Of a stretch of DNA of 39,413 nucleotides, positions 31,673 to 39,413 are shown piece after piece (position 1 is the stretch's first letter; the number at the start of each line of letters is the position of its first letter). The notes beneath the pieces are model-generated. The model made no database searches, was not told the origin of the DNA, and saw only the letters and a list, made by a program, of their open reading frames with translations. This DNA comes from JAKJBL01 sp964461335 (GTDB lineage Bacteria > Bacillota > Clostridia > Christensenellales > CAG-138): contig CAYWTY010000005.1 in NCBI GenBank assembly GCA_964461335.1, positions 1-39,413 of the forward strand. Direction: 5' to 3'. Position numbers and translations under genes: made by a program.

Positions 31673-33185
31673 AGAGCTTGTAGTGGATATCAACCGCTTT
31701 CAGACAAGGGTTATACTCCTTGAGAATGGTCAACCCAGTGAAATCTATATTGAGCATCGTGGTCACGAAAGATTGGTGGGTAATATCTATAATGGGAGAG
31801 TGCAAAATATACTCCCAGGCATGCAGGCTGCTTTTGTTGATATAGGGCTTGAACGTAATGCATTTTTGTATGCAGGTGATATACAAATTGAGCGTTCTGA
31901 TTTCCAGTTTTATGATAATTCACAAGAACTCCGCATCCCTTTGCCCAGCATTCAAGATATGGTTGTTCCTGGCCAAGAGATAATGGTCCAAGTATTGAAG
32001 GAACCCGTAGGAAGTAAAGGCGCAAGAATCACAACCCATATAACATTGCCTGGCAGAACGCTAATTCTAATGCCAACGGTTAACTATGTGGGTGTTTCTC
32101 GCAGGATTGCCGATGAAGAGGAACGAAAACGTTTGCGTGCTGCTTTGGAAACTCTTAAATCGCCTGGAATGGGCGTAATAGTTAGGACAGTTGCTGAAGG
32201 TAAGGATAGCGAAGAATTTGAGTCCGACATTCGATTTCTTGAAAGACTGTGGCGCAGGATATCCCAAAAGAAAACTATTGTTAAGGCGCCCTGCCTTTTA
32301 CATGCTGAAGAACCTTTGGTGTTTCGTACAATAAGAGACCTTTTTACACCGGATATTGAGCGCTTAATAATTAATGATGTTGAATTTTATGAGCGCATCC
32401 TTGTAATTGCAAGCATTATCTCACCAAAGCTCGCTAAAAGAGTAGTACTCTATGAAGGCGAAGAGGATCTGTTTGACTATTATGATATAGAGAGTAAAAT
32501 AGAAAAATCACTCGCTAGGAGGGCCTGGCTCGCTAACGGAGGTTATATAATTATTGATCAGACAGAAGCCTTTACAAGTATTGATGTAAATACAGGCCGC
32601 TTTGTAGGTACTGATAATCTTCAAGAAACAATTACGCAGGCAAATTGCGAGGCAGCAAAAGAAATAGCGCGCCAACTTCGATTACGCGATATAGGCGGCA
32701 TTATAATAGTTGATTTTATTGACATGGAGGATATAGCGGACAAAGAGCGTGTGCTTGATACACTTAAGGCAGAACTTAAAAAGGACCGTACAAAATCAAA
32801 TGTGCTTGGCATTACCCAACTTGGTCTTGTAGAGATGACGCGAAAAAAGACCAGGCAAAGCATAAGCCAAACCTTGCAAATCCCATGTCCATGCTGTAAT
32901 GGCACAGGCAAGGTGCTCTCTCCTGAAACGACAGTATTAAAAGTGCGCAAAATACTGCAAAGGAATATGCGCAATGATACAATGAAGCATTACCTTGTTG
33001 AAGTTCACCCAGAGATTGCTGCTTTAATAGAAGACTGTTCTTATACTAATACACCCTTACTGCCAGTAGCTGAAGGTAGAAGCGTTTATGTAAGGGCTGT
33101 TTCTCAACTCAACACAGAGGAGTTCAAAATCCACCCATTACCGAAAGCTCCTGAAAACACAGAGGGTTTGCGCAGATACGATTGA
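31665..33185 (+). CDS. rng: Ribonuclease E/G family protein
   Basis: Endoribonuclease of the RNase E/G family, 506 aa, acting in RNA decay and rRNA processing. It has an early S1-like region (VGNIYNGRVQNILPGMQAAFVDIG), the catalytic DNase I-like part with IDQTEAFTSIDVNTGRFVG, and the zinc-link CPCCNGTGKV near the end. There is no long C-terminal scaffold, so it is RNase G-like. ATG 31665 is preferred, with GAGGAAG just before; an earlier in-frame ATG at 31635 lies deeper in the previous gene. In many Clostridia rplU-rpmA follow; here they do not. Confidence 0.93.
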   Translation: MNKELVVDINRFQTRVILLENGQPSEIYIEHRGHERLVGNIYNGRVQNILPGMQAAFVDIGLERNAFLYAGDIQIERSDFQFYDNSQELRIPLPSIQDMVVPGQEIMVQVLKEPVGSKGARITTHITLPGRTLILMPTVNYVGVSRRIADEEERKRLRAALETLKSPGMGVIVRTVAEGKDSEEFESDIRFLERLWRRISQKKTIVKAPCLLHAEEPLVFRTIRDLFTPDIERLIINDVEFYERILVIASIISPKLAKRVVLYEGEEDLFDYYDIESKIEKSLARRAWLANGGYIIIDQTEAFTSIDVNTGRFVGTDNLQETITQANCEAAKEIARQLRLRDIGGIIIVDFIDMEDIADKERVLDTLKAELKKDRTKSNVLGITQLGLVEMTRKKTRQSISQTLQIPCPCCNGTGKVLSPETTVLKVRKILQRNMRNDTMKHYLVEVHPEIAALIEDCSYTNTPLLPVAEGRSVYVRAVSQLNTEEFKIHPLPKAPENTEGLRRYD

Positions 33186-33214
33186 GTTTTTAATAAGTTA
33201 TGGAGGTATGCAGT

Positions 33215-33973
33215 ATGAAGTTTTGCAGGGCAGCTATAGGAAAAGAAACTTTCTATGCGAAAATAGAAGGGGAAACACTAAAATGTATTATTGGAAACCC
33301 GTTTGATGATATATGCTTTGATGGCAGGGAATTCCCTCTTTCTAAAGCTCGACTTCTTTCGCCTGTCATGCCAAGCAAAGTGGTTTGCCTTGGTAAAAAC
33401 TATACTGACCATGCGATGGAAGTTGACAAAATTATCCCAGATGAACCTCTGTTGTTTTTGAAACCTCCAAGCAGTATAATCGACCCTGATAGCGACATTT
33501 TGCATCCTAAACAAAGCAAAAGGGTTGATTATGAAGCAGAGCTTGCTGTAGTAATAGGCTCAAGGTGCAGTAATGTCCAACTTGGGGAATCTCCAAAAGT
33601 CATTTTTGGCTACACATGTTTAAATGATGTAACAGCACGTGATTTGCAGGGAAGGGATGGACAGTGGACGCGTTCAAAAAGCTTTGATACATTCTGCCCT
33701 ATAGGGCCATGGATTGAAACAGAGCTAGACCCAAATAGCGCCAGGGTGCAGGCGAGATTAAATGGTTTAATCAAGCAAGATGCTTCAACAGCAGATTTGA
33801 TATTTAATGTTGACAGGCTCGTGCATTTTATAACGCAGGTGATGACTCTTCTCCCTGGGGATATAATAGCAACGGGCACACCTGCGGGAATTGGCCCTAT
33901 GCAGCATGGCGACATAATCGAAGTCGAAATTACTGGCATCGGAGTTTTGCGTAATAGAATACAAAAGCTATAA
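33215..33973 (+). CDS. Fumarylacetoacetate hydrolase family protein
   Basis: A 252-residue FAH-fold enzyme with the metal-binding DYEAELAVVIG (ExE), CLNDVTARDLQ, the KSFDTFCPIGPWI motif and GDIIATGTPAGIG. These enzymes include acylpyruvate hydrolases, oxaloacetate decarboxylases and isomerases of aromatic breakdown; the substrate cannot be told. ATG 33215 follows GGAGG at 33202-33206; an ATG at 33200 would overlap that site. It is 16 bp from the next gene. Confidence 0.9.
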   Translation: MKFCRAAIGKETFYAKIEGETLKCIIGNPFDDICFDGREFPLSKARLLSPVMPSKVVCLGKNYTDHAMEVDKIIPDEPLLFLKPPSSIIDPDSDILHPKQSKRVDYEAELAVVIGSRCSNVQLGESPKVIFGYTCLNDVTARDLQGRDGQWTRSKSFDTFCPIGPWIETELDPNSARVQARLNGLIKQDASTADLIFNVDRLVHFITQVMTLLPGDIIATGTPAGIGPMQHGDIIEVEITGIGVLRNRIQKL

Positions 33974-33989
33974 AGTAAAGAGGTGTTTA

Positions 33990-34322
33990 ATGCCTACCCA
34001 AACAACTATTAAAAACCAACAAATCGACGACCTTTTTAAGGTTGTTTTGATGCTTGAAACAGAAGATGAATGCTACCGTTTTTTCGAAGATATTTTTACT
34101 GTTTCTGAACTTCTGGCTGTTGCTCAAAGGCTTGAGGTTGCAAAGCTCTTACGGCAAGGTGTCACCCAAAAAGAAATCTCAAAGAAACTGGGGGCATCAA
34201 CAGCAACAATAAGCAGGGTTAATCGAGCGCTTACTTATGGCGCTGGCGGGTATCAGCAAATGCTTCTTCGGCTTGAAAAAGAGCCAACACACGAGAGTTT
34301 AAATAGCACGGAGGGTTGCTGA
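33990..34322 (+). CDS. YerC/YecD-type TrpR-like regulator
   Basis: A 110-residue helix-turn-helix protein of the TrpR/YerC family: AVAQRLEVAKLLRQG then TQKEISKKLGASTATISRVNRAL, the recognition helix-turn-helix. The family is TrpR-like by fold but not tied to tryptophan; its targets are unknown. It may regulate this operon (inference). ATG at 33990 follows AGAGGTG. Its stop overlaps the rqcH start by one base (TGATG). Confidence 0.88.
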   Translation: MPTQTTIKNQQIDDLFKVVLMLETEDECYRFFEDIFTVSELLAVAQRLEVAKLLRQGVTQKEISKKLGASTATISRVNRALTYGAGGYQQMLLRLEKEPTHESLNSTEGC

Positions 34323-36070
34323 TGTCGTTGGACGGGTTGTCGCTTAGGGCAGTATGCACAGAATTACGTGCACTTTATGGCGGCAAGGTTGAAAAAATAC
34401 AACAGCCCGATTCTAACACGCTTCTTATAACTATAAGAAGCGGAAGCAGCAAACAGAGGCTGCTTCTTTGTGTGCATCCACAAAATGGCCGCATTCAACT
34501 TACCGAGAAAACCTTTATTAACCCACCCGAGCCGCATACCTTTTGCATGTTAATGCGCAAGCGGCTTAGTTCAGGGAGGATTAGCAGCATTGAACAACTC
34601 GGTCTTGATAGAATTTTAATAATACATATCGAGGCGTATAATGAGCTTGGTGACTTAGTACCATACAAACTCATAATTGAGCTGATGGGTAAACATTCGA
34701 ATATCTGCCTTCTCAATAATGAAGACATAATAGTAGACTGCATTCGTCATATTGGTGCTGGCATGTCAAGTAGACGTTGTTTAATGCCAGGTGCAGCCTA
34801 TTCGCTGCCGCCTTCACAGAGCAAATCAAACCCGCTGCTTGCTTCTTTAGAGGAATTCTCTAGTGTTTTGGGTGATAGTGGTATAGCTCACAAAAAACTA
34901 ACTGAACATTTTTCAGGCCTTTCGGTTGAATGTGCCAGGCAAATAGTCGCAATGTGGTCTGGAGAAGCCGAGTTTTATGTCGAAAAAACCCCAAAAGCAG
35001 ATAAGGATGCTTTAGCTCAATACCTATTTAGGTTGTATCAATCTTTTGGCAAGGGCTTATTCTCTCCAACGCTTTTGTGCAACCATCTTAATGAGCCTGT
35101 CGGCGTATACCCTTTTGAGCCATTATGCCCACAAGGGTTATGCAAAACCCAACCATCTATGAGTGCTGCTTTAGATGTATATTATGGTGAACGTGACATG
35201 CTTGAGCGCATCCATAAAAGCAGTTCAGACATCAAAAAGAAGCTCAACAACCACTTAGCGCGCTTGTATAAAAAGCTCATAATATTTACTGATGCACTTA
35301 ACCAGGAGGAGGGTTTAGAAGAATTAAAGCTTTATGGGGAGTTGATACTTTCTAATTTGCATTTAATAAAACGTGGGATGAAGTTTGTTAAGGTAATAAA
35401 TTATTATAATGACCCTGCTGATGAACTCATTATTCAACTTGATGAAAGATTGTCTCCGCAGGAAAATTCACAGGCGCACTTCAAGCGATACAGGAAAGGG
35501 AAGGTTGCAAAGTCACTTGCTTGTGTATATCACCAAAAGACACAGGAAGAAATTGAATACCTGGAAGGGCAGTTGGATAACATCTCTAAAAGCACTATGG
35601 ATGAAGAGCTTGCTGAAATACGTGCTGAACTTATCCAGGAAGGCTATTTGAGGCCAGAGATTGTTCGCCGCAAACCAAAAAAACAAGCCCCAACGCAACC
35701 TTTGCTAACCCATTCTTCTCAAGGGCATGAAATATATGTTGGCCGAAACAATCAACAGAATGAAGCAATAACTCTGCGCTTTGCAAAAGGGGATGATTGG
35801 TGGCTTCACACTAAAGATATTCCAGGCTCCCATGTAATTGTTCGCTGCAAGGGTGATTTGCCGCATACAACTTTATATGAAGCTGCGTTGCTTGCAGCTT
35901 ACCATAGCAGGGCAAGAACTTCGGCATCAGTTCCTGTGGATTATTGTGAGCGAAAGTTTGTAAAAAAGCCGCAAGGTGCAAAACCCGGCAGGGTTGTGTA
36001 TTCAAACCATAAAACAATATACGTTACACCGGATGAAGTTAAAGTGCAAAAGCTATTAGATAATAATTGA
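34322..36070 (+). CDS. rqcH: Ribosome quality control protein RqcH (NFACT family)
   Basis: An Rqc2/NEMF homologue, 582 aa, that binds obstructed 50S subunits and recruits tRNA-Ala to add alanine tails. It has NFACT-N (MSLDGLSLRAVCTELRALYGGKVEKI), a long coiled-coil middle (about 290-430) and NFACT-R (DDWWLHTKDIPGSHVIVR, then CERKFVKKPQGAKPGRVVY). It was formerly annotated as fibronectin-binding protein. ATG 34322 has GGAGG 7 nt upstream; an in-frame TTG at 34316 is less likely. Its stop abuts the ylbJ stop on the other strand. Confidence 0.95.
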   Translation: MSLDGLSLRAVCTELRALYGGKVEKIQQPDSNTLLITIRSGSSKQRLLLCVHPQNGRIQLTEKTFINPPEPHTFCMLMRKRLSSGRISSIEQLGLDRILIIHIEAYNELGDLVPYKLIIELMGKHSNICLLNNEDIIVDCIRHIGAGMSSRRCLMPGAAYSLPPSQSKSNPLLASLEEFSSVLGDSGIAHKKLTEHFSGLSVECARQIVAMWSGEAEFYVEKTPKADKDALAQYLFRLYQSFGKGLFSPTLLCNHLNEPVGVYPFEPLCPQGLCKTQPSMSAALDVYYGERDMLERIHKSSSDIKKKLNNHLARLYKKLIIFTDALNQEEGLEELKLYGELILSNLHLIKRGMKFVKVINYYNDPADELIIQLDERLSPQENSQAHFKRYRKGKVAKSLACVYHQKTQEEIEYLEGQLDNISKSTMDEELAEIRAELIQEGYLRPEIVRRKPKKQAPTQPLLTHSSQGHEIYVGRNNQQNEAITLRFAKGDDWWLHTKDIPGSHVIVRCKGDLPHTTLYEAALLAAYHSRARTSASVPVDYCERKFVKKPQGAKPGRVVYSNHKTIYVTPDEVKVQKLLDNN

Positions 36071-37183
36071 CTACGTTTTCTTGCTTGGCTTATTGGAAGC
36101 TATGCCAAGCAGCATAGCAAAGGCAATGCTGATAGAACCGGCAAAAAGCAAGCTAAGCCCGGAAAGCGCATTTACCAAATACGGGGATATCTCTTGGGTG
36201 GCTGAAAAGGCTGGCATACTGTACTTAAACAAGGTAAAGTAAAGGTGTGTGATTAAACCTGCAATTAACCCGTGTACAAGTTTAATGCAGACGTATCGAA
36301 ACGGTTTCTTAAACTGTATGAAGGCCATCGCTTGAACCATAGTGCTCAACCCACCGAAAGATACTATAAAGGTACATAGTGTAATAGCAGTTTGAACAGG
36401 CATACCTGCTTGAGAGATATAGTAACAGCCTCCTGTTATCTCCATAATGCCTAATAATATTCCGTATGAAGGTGGGCTCTTAGAAGGGCCGATAAATAGT
36501 AAATCAATTGGATACCCAAGGATTTCAAACAAGCCGAGTTGTTTAGAAAGCTCGGCTAAAACGAAGAAAAACAATATGCTTCCGCCCACTTTAAGCATAT
36601 CTGACATGCCATCTGCAATAGCCTTAGGCAGTGTGCCTATAAAAGATGTTTTAAAATTAAATGATGTGCTAGCAGGACGAGAGTAGCTTAAAGGCCACAG
36701 AATTTTATGCAGTGCTGCAACAAGAAGAGCGGCGCAATAGTGAGAAAGAGCAATTGGAAGAAACAGTTTGGCATCGCGGAACATGCCATTTGCAACAAAC
36801 CCGAGTAAAAACATCGGGCTGCACAAATTACATATAGTGCCTAATTGTTCTGCTTCATTAGTTGAAATAGCACCTGAATTTTGAAGCATTCCGCATAACC
36901 TGGCGCCAGATGGATAGCCTGATATTCCCCCAAAGATTAGTATCGGCAACGCATAGGGGGAGACCCTCAGTTTCCTTGTTACAGGGTATAAAGCTTTAGC
37001 GAGAGAATGCAAACCACCGGTACGCTCAATAATTGTAGCACTAACAAAAAAAGGGAACAGAGTGGGCAGAAGCGTTCCCCACCACAAATTTAGCGCATCT
37101 TGTGCAGCTTTCATAGCAGGCTGAGTGAACAGCAGAAGCATTAGGCATAAAAAAAATGCAATAAGTACTGCAGTGTACTTCAT
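36071..37183 (-). CDS. ylbJ: Sporulation integral membrane protein YlbJ
   Basis: A 370-residue polytopic membrane protein with the nucleoside-recognition (Gate) architecture: LWWGTLLPTLFPFFV, FGGISGYPSGARL, NLCSPMFLLGFVANG and a second half with EITGGCYY and SFGGLSTMVQ. YlbJ is required for spore formation in Bacillus and is mother-cell expressed; the substrate is unknown. I use ATG 37183 (GGAGGT 7 nt upstream); ATG 37195 overlaps that site. It ends directly against rqcH with no intergenic base, and is divergent from the patatin gene. Confidence 0.9.
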   Translation of the reverse strand: MKYTAVLIAFFLCLMLLLFTQPAMKAAQDALNLWWGTLLPTLFPFFVSATIIERTGGLHSLAKALYPVTRKLRVSPYALPILIFGGISGYPSGARLCGMLQNSGAISTNEAEQLGTICNLCSPMFLLGFVANGMFRDAKLFLPIALSHYCAALLVAALHKILWPLSYSRPASTSFNFKTSFIGTLPKAIADGMSDMLKVGGSILFFFVLAELSKQLGLFEILGYPIDLLFIGPSKSPPSYGILLGIMEITGGCYYISQAGMPVQTAITLCTFIVSFGGLSTMVQAMAFIQFKKPFRYVCIKLVHGLIAGLITHLYFTLFKYSMPAFSATQEISPYLVNALSGLSLLFAGSISIAFAMLLGIASNKPSKKT

Positions 37184-37253
37184 GTGTACCTCCATAAGCC
37201 GAGTTTTTAGTTCTAAACACCCTAAATAACCTTATGAGAGAGAGGTGTCTCCA

Positions 37254-38060
37254 ATGACCAAAAAGGTAGGCCTTGCACTGGGCGCAGGTGGTGTGAAGGG
37301 AATAGCACACATAGGTGTAATACAAGTTCTTGAAGAGAATGGGGTTCCTATTGACATTATTTCCGGCTCAAGTGCAGGCGCGATTATTGGAGCGATTTAT
37401 GCATCAGGAACAGACCTTTGCATGCTTGGCAAATTTATTTCTTCTGTAAACAGCAGGGAGTATCTAGATATGGCTTTGCCTCGTTCGGGCGGGGGGCTTG
37501 TTAAAGGTGAGCGCATGCAGGAACTCGTACGCCTGTTCACCCATAATAAAACATTTGAAGAGACAGTAATTCCTTTTTTATGTATCGCAGTAGATGTTGA
37601 AACAGGGGAGTTAGTTACCTTTTCGCGAGAAAAAAAGCTTCATGAATGTGTCCGCGCCAGTATGTCCATACCAGGTGTTTTCGTACCTGTACGTATAGAT
37701 GGGAAGCTATGTGTAGATGGCGGGGTTTTAGAGCGGGTGCCATGCATACCGCTGCGCGAAGCGGGAGCTGATGTTGTAATAGGTGTTGATGTAGGTTATA
37801 GAGGAGAAATCAGGCCTATAAACCAGCCAACAATGCGAAATATAATAGATAATACACTTGAAATTATGCGATGGGAGATTGCGCGTTTAAGGCTCCAGGA
37901 GGCAGATATTATGCTTTGCCCCCGAACTTTTGGCTTTATGCATGGGTTCTCCACAGAAAACACAGTTGAATGCATTGCAGAGGGGAGACGTGCAGCGCTT
38001 GAAGCAATGCCAAAAATAAAAGCTTTACTCGAAAAGGAAGGTATCAAGCCTGTGCGATAA
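37254..38060 (+). CDS. ylbK: Patatin-like phospholipase, YlbK/RssA type
   Basis: A 268-residue serine acyl hydrolase. The oxyanion motif GAGGVKG is at 10-16, the nucleophile S40 is in GSSAG (GxSxG), and the catalytic D155 is in VDGG, completing the Ser-Asp dyad. It corresponds to B. subtilis YlbK by position between ylbJ and ylbM/tmcAL and by the NTE/RssA features; its lipid substrate is unknown. ATG 37254 has GAGAGAGG 8 nt upstream; GTG 37245 lies in that site. It converges on tmcAL with a single intergenic base. Confidence 0.9.
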   Translation: MTKKVGLALGAGGVKGIAHIGVIQVLEENGVPIDIISGSSAGAIIGAIYASGTDLCMLGKFISSVNSREYLDMALPRSGGGLVKGERMQELVRLFTHNKTFEETVIPFLCIAVDVETGELVTFSREKKLHECVRASMSIPGVFVPVRIDGKLCVDGGVLERVPCIPLREAGADVVIGVDVGYRGEIRPINQPTMRNIIDNTLEIMRWEIARLRLQEADIMLCPRTFGFMHGFSTENTVECIAEGRRAALEAMPKIKALLEKEGIKPVR

Positions 38061-38061
38061 T

Positions 38062-39267
38062 CTAAATAATTACGGGTGGGTGCGAGAAATCTCTAAGTAT
38101 GTTTTCCCGACCCTCAAGCAATGCATAAATATCGTGTGCGCGAATGTCCAATTCCAGCAAGTTAAATGCTTCAAGAGAGCACTTGTCAATATCTGCTCTG
38201 CGGATTATTAGTGGGTGCGTACAACTGCGGCCAATTGCTGAAACAAGTGGGCGCGCACTGCGCCTAAACCCAAGCACACGAATGAACAGGGAATTGTTTT
38301 CTGTTGCGCTTATTAAATGCTTCTTGGTTATGCCAAGCAACGCACACATTACTATTCGCTTGCAGCGTGCTAAGGTGTATCTCTTGCTTTTAAGAACAGC
38401 AAGTAAAGCATCTATTGATATTGAATGCCTAGCATTGTACTGCAATACGTTTTCAAAACCTTCCCTTACATCGGGTAAATCTTTTAATTGTTCCAAACTC
38501 ATTTTCCGTAAGGCATAAAGTGCTAGAGTTCCAATACTTGACAAACTAACTGGCTTTAAACTGCCGCTGCTGAACGCTTTTGCGATTGAATGCGGCATGC
38601 TTTTATATGCAAGCGCATCAGAGTTTAAGAGAGCCTCGCGAATAGCAGTAGCGCTTGAGATAGTTCCTGAGAGGAAGGGTGAGTTATAATCAGAGCCAAC
38701 TCTATGGATTGCCACAGGTTTCGCTTCCGGAGCATATTTCTTTAGAAAGCGTATATATTCTATTCCAAGTATGCTATTAGGCGAGCGCAGTGCCGCTAAA
38801 ATAAAAGATGGGGTTCCAAGCGACTCAAGTGCGTCAAAGCGTGCACGAGGATAGGCTTTCCCTAGTGAGAGTTGTTCACGGATGGCTCTCTTGAAGGCAG
38901 GGGTTTCATCGGCAAGGATTTGTGCAGATTTTGTGAGTAAAGAGACATCCGGTTCCTCACTGCCAAAACAGAGGTAGTCTAAAACCCCTGTTCCAGCAAG
39001 TACGCTTATTCCGCCGGATGCAAAGCGTTCAGCGCTTGCGAGTGAACATACGGTAGGTAATTCAAGCACTAAATCCGCACCGGAATCAAGCGCCCATTTC
39101 GTCCGTGTAAATTTGTCAGCAATAGCAGGCTCACCGCGCTGAACATAATCACCGCTCATAACAACCATAACAAAGTCACATCCTGTCGTCTTACGTGTTT
39201 GCTCCAGGTGGTGGACATGTCCATTATGGAGTGGATTGTATTCAGCGATTATGCCTGCTACCCGCAT
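38062..39267 (-). CDS. tmcAL: tRNA(Met) cytidine acetate ligase
   Basis: TmcAL (YlbM) acetylates N4 of the wobble cytidine of elongator tRNA-Met using acetate and ATP. The nucleotidyltransferase signature GIIAEYNPLHNGHVHHL is near the start, followed by VMSGDYVQRGEPAIADKF and LVLELPTVCSLASAE. SPNSILGIEYI comes later. The length of 401 aa is typical. ATG 39267 is chosen, with GGAGG at 39280-39276 on the minus strand; ATG 39282 overlaps that site. Confidence 0.95.
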   Translation of the reverse strand: MRVAGIIAEYNPLHNGHVHHLEQTRKTTGCDFVMVVMSGDYVQRGEPAIADKFTRTKWALDSGADLVLELPTVCSLASAERFASGGISVLAGTGVLDYLCFGSEEPDVSLLTKSAQILADETPAFKRAIREQLSLGKAYPRARFDALESLGTPSFILAALRSPNSILGIEYIRFLKKYAPEAKPVAIHRVGSDYNSPFLSGTISSATAIREALLNSDALAYKSMPHSIAKAFSSGSLKPVSLSSIGTLALYALRKMSLEQLKDLPDVREGFENVLQYNARHSISIDALLAVLKSKRYTLARCKRIVMCALLGITKKHLISATENNSLFIRVLGFRRSARPLVSAIGRSCTHPLIIRRADIDKCSLEAFNLLELDIRAHDIYALLEGRENILRDFSHPPVII

Positions 39268-39294
39268 TAGGGAACCCTCCATTTATACAATATG

Positions 39295-39323
39295 ATTATA
39301 TATTTTACCATATAAACTAAAGA
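39295..39323 (-). promoter_or_regulatory. tmcAL promoter candidate
   Basis: On the minus strand a consensus TATAAT is at 39300-39295 and would start transcription about 20 nt before ATG 39267. The -35 hexamer 17 bp upstream (TCTTTA) is poor and lies inside the dyad at 39317-39333. Confidence 0.35.
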
Positions 39324-39333
39324 TATTCTTTAG
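39317..39333. promoter_or_regulatory. 17-bp dyad in the -35 region of tmcAL
   Basis: CTAAAGATATTCTTTAG is a perfect 7+7 bp inverted repeat around TAT. It covers the -35 position of tmcAL and the stop codon of the frame entering from the right edge. It may be an operator or a weak AT-rich terminator for the upstream gene. Confidence 0.35.
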
Positions 39334-39413
39334 GAAAACGCCTCGCGAATTAAAGGAAGTTGTAGCGGCGTCAAACATAGGTTACACATCTGTGCAAGGA
39401 AAGCTGTCATGGG
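39330..39413 (-). CDS. Possible 3' end of a gene running in from the right edge
   Basis: On the minus strand a frame is open from the edge for 27 codons and stops with TAA at 39332-39330, ending in PLQLPLIREAFS. Its direction matches tmcAL. An open frame this short arises by chance fairly often and I do not recognise the sequence. Confidence 0.3.
   Translation of the reverse strand, partial: PMTAFLAQMCNLCLTPLQLPLIREAFS

Noticed and set aside
36099..36118. Bidirectional terminator for rqcH and ylbJ
   Set aside because: A perfect 7-bp inverted repeat, but it lies inside ylbJ and has no T-run on either side.
1..39413. CRISPR arrays, tRNA/rRNA genes, insertion sequences, prophage or defence islands
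   Set aside because: None seen on reading both strands; no spaced direct repeats, T-arm-like sequences, transposase motifs or base-composition break.

Overview
This window reads as chromosomal housekeeping sequence from an endospore-forming, low-to-moderate G+C Gram-positive bacterium, most likely a member of the Clostridia (inference). The evidence is strong AGGAGG-type ribosome binding sites, frequent GTG and TTG starts, and a set of Firmicutes-typical genes: spoIVFA/spoIVFB, ylbJ, sepF, a DivIVA-domain protein, a DUF5665 protein, ylxY, a YerC-type regulator and rqcH. Several blocks keep Bacillus/Clostridium gene order: rpsO-pnp-ylxY-mlpA, ylmE-sepF, spoIVFA-spoIVFB, and ylbJ-ylbK-tmcAL. 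No transposase, integrase, phage gene, CRISPR array, tRNA or rRNA was found.

Layout. 1-5.6 kb: a 2-oxoacid (probably pyruvate) dehydrogenase operon in the order E2, E3, then one 820-residue gene fusing E1 alpha and E1 beta, behind a good sigma-A promoter. To its left a strong terminator points leftwards and overlaps a 38-codon reading frame. 5.7-9.3 kb: minus-strand genes (P-loop protein, thrC, nitrilase/omega-amidase, ArsC/Spx-like protein, DUF503). 9.6-16.3 kb: DUF2007, rpsO, pnp, ylxY, an M16 peptidase, a dimeric-dUTPase-like NTP pyrophosphatase and a HlyD-like membrane protein. 16.3-18.2 kb: yggS/ylmE, sepF, a very short DivIVA-domain protein and DUF5665. 18.4-21.4 kb: lgt, pncB and a small lipoprotein.

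21.5-27.5 kb: a DUF3810 membrane metallopeptidase (minus), a TIM-barrel sugar isomerase, pgi, a sugar-binding-type lipoprotein and rodA. 27.5-36.1 kb: a long plus-strand run of spoIVFA, spoIVFB, a TIGR03960 radical SAM protein, a TIGR03936/DUF2344 protein, RNase E/G, an FAH-family hydrolase, a YerC-like regulator and rqcH. 36.1-39.3 kb: ylbJ (minus), a YlbK-type patatin (plus) and tmcAL (minus). A partial frame may run off the right edge.

Functions cover central carbon metabolism (PDH, Pgi), cell envelope and division (RodA, Lgt, SepF, DivIVA), sporulation signalling (SpoIVFA/B, YlbJ), RNA turnover (PNPase, RNase G), ribosome rescue (RqcH) and tRNA modification (TmcAL). I do not see a clear new multi-gene system. 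The points most worth a second look are the fused E1 with an unusual thiamine-diphosphate motif, a P-loop protein and a YlxY protein that have lost catalytic residues, three leaders in which the Shine-Dalgarno sequence can be paired, a possibly leaderless membrane peptidase gene, and the orphan terminator and mini-ORF at the left end. Promoters, hairpins and start choices were judged by eye; no folding or database search was run.
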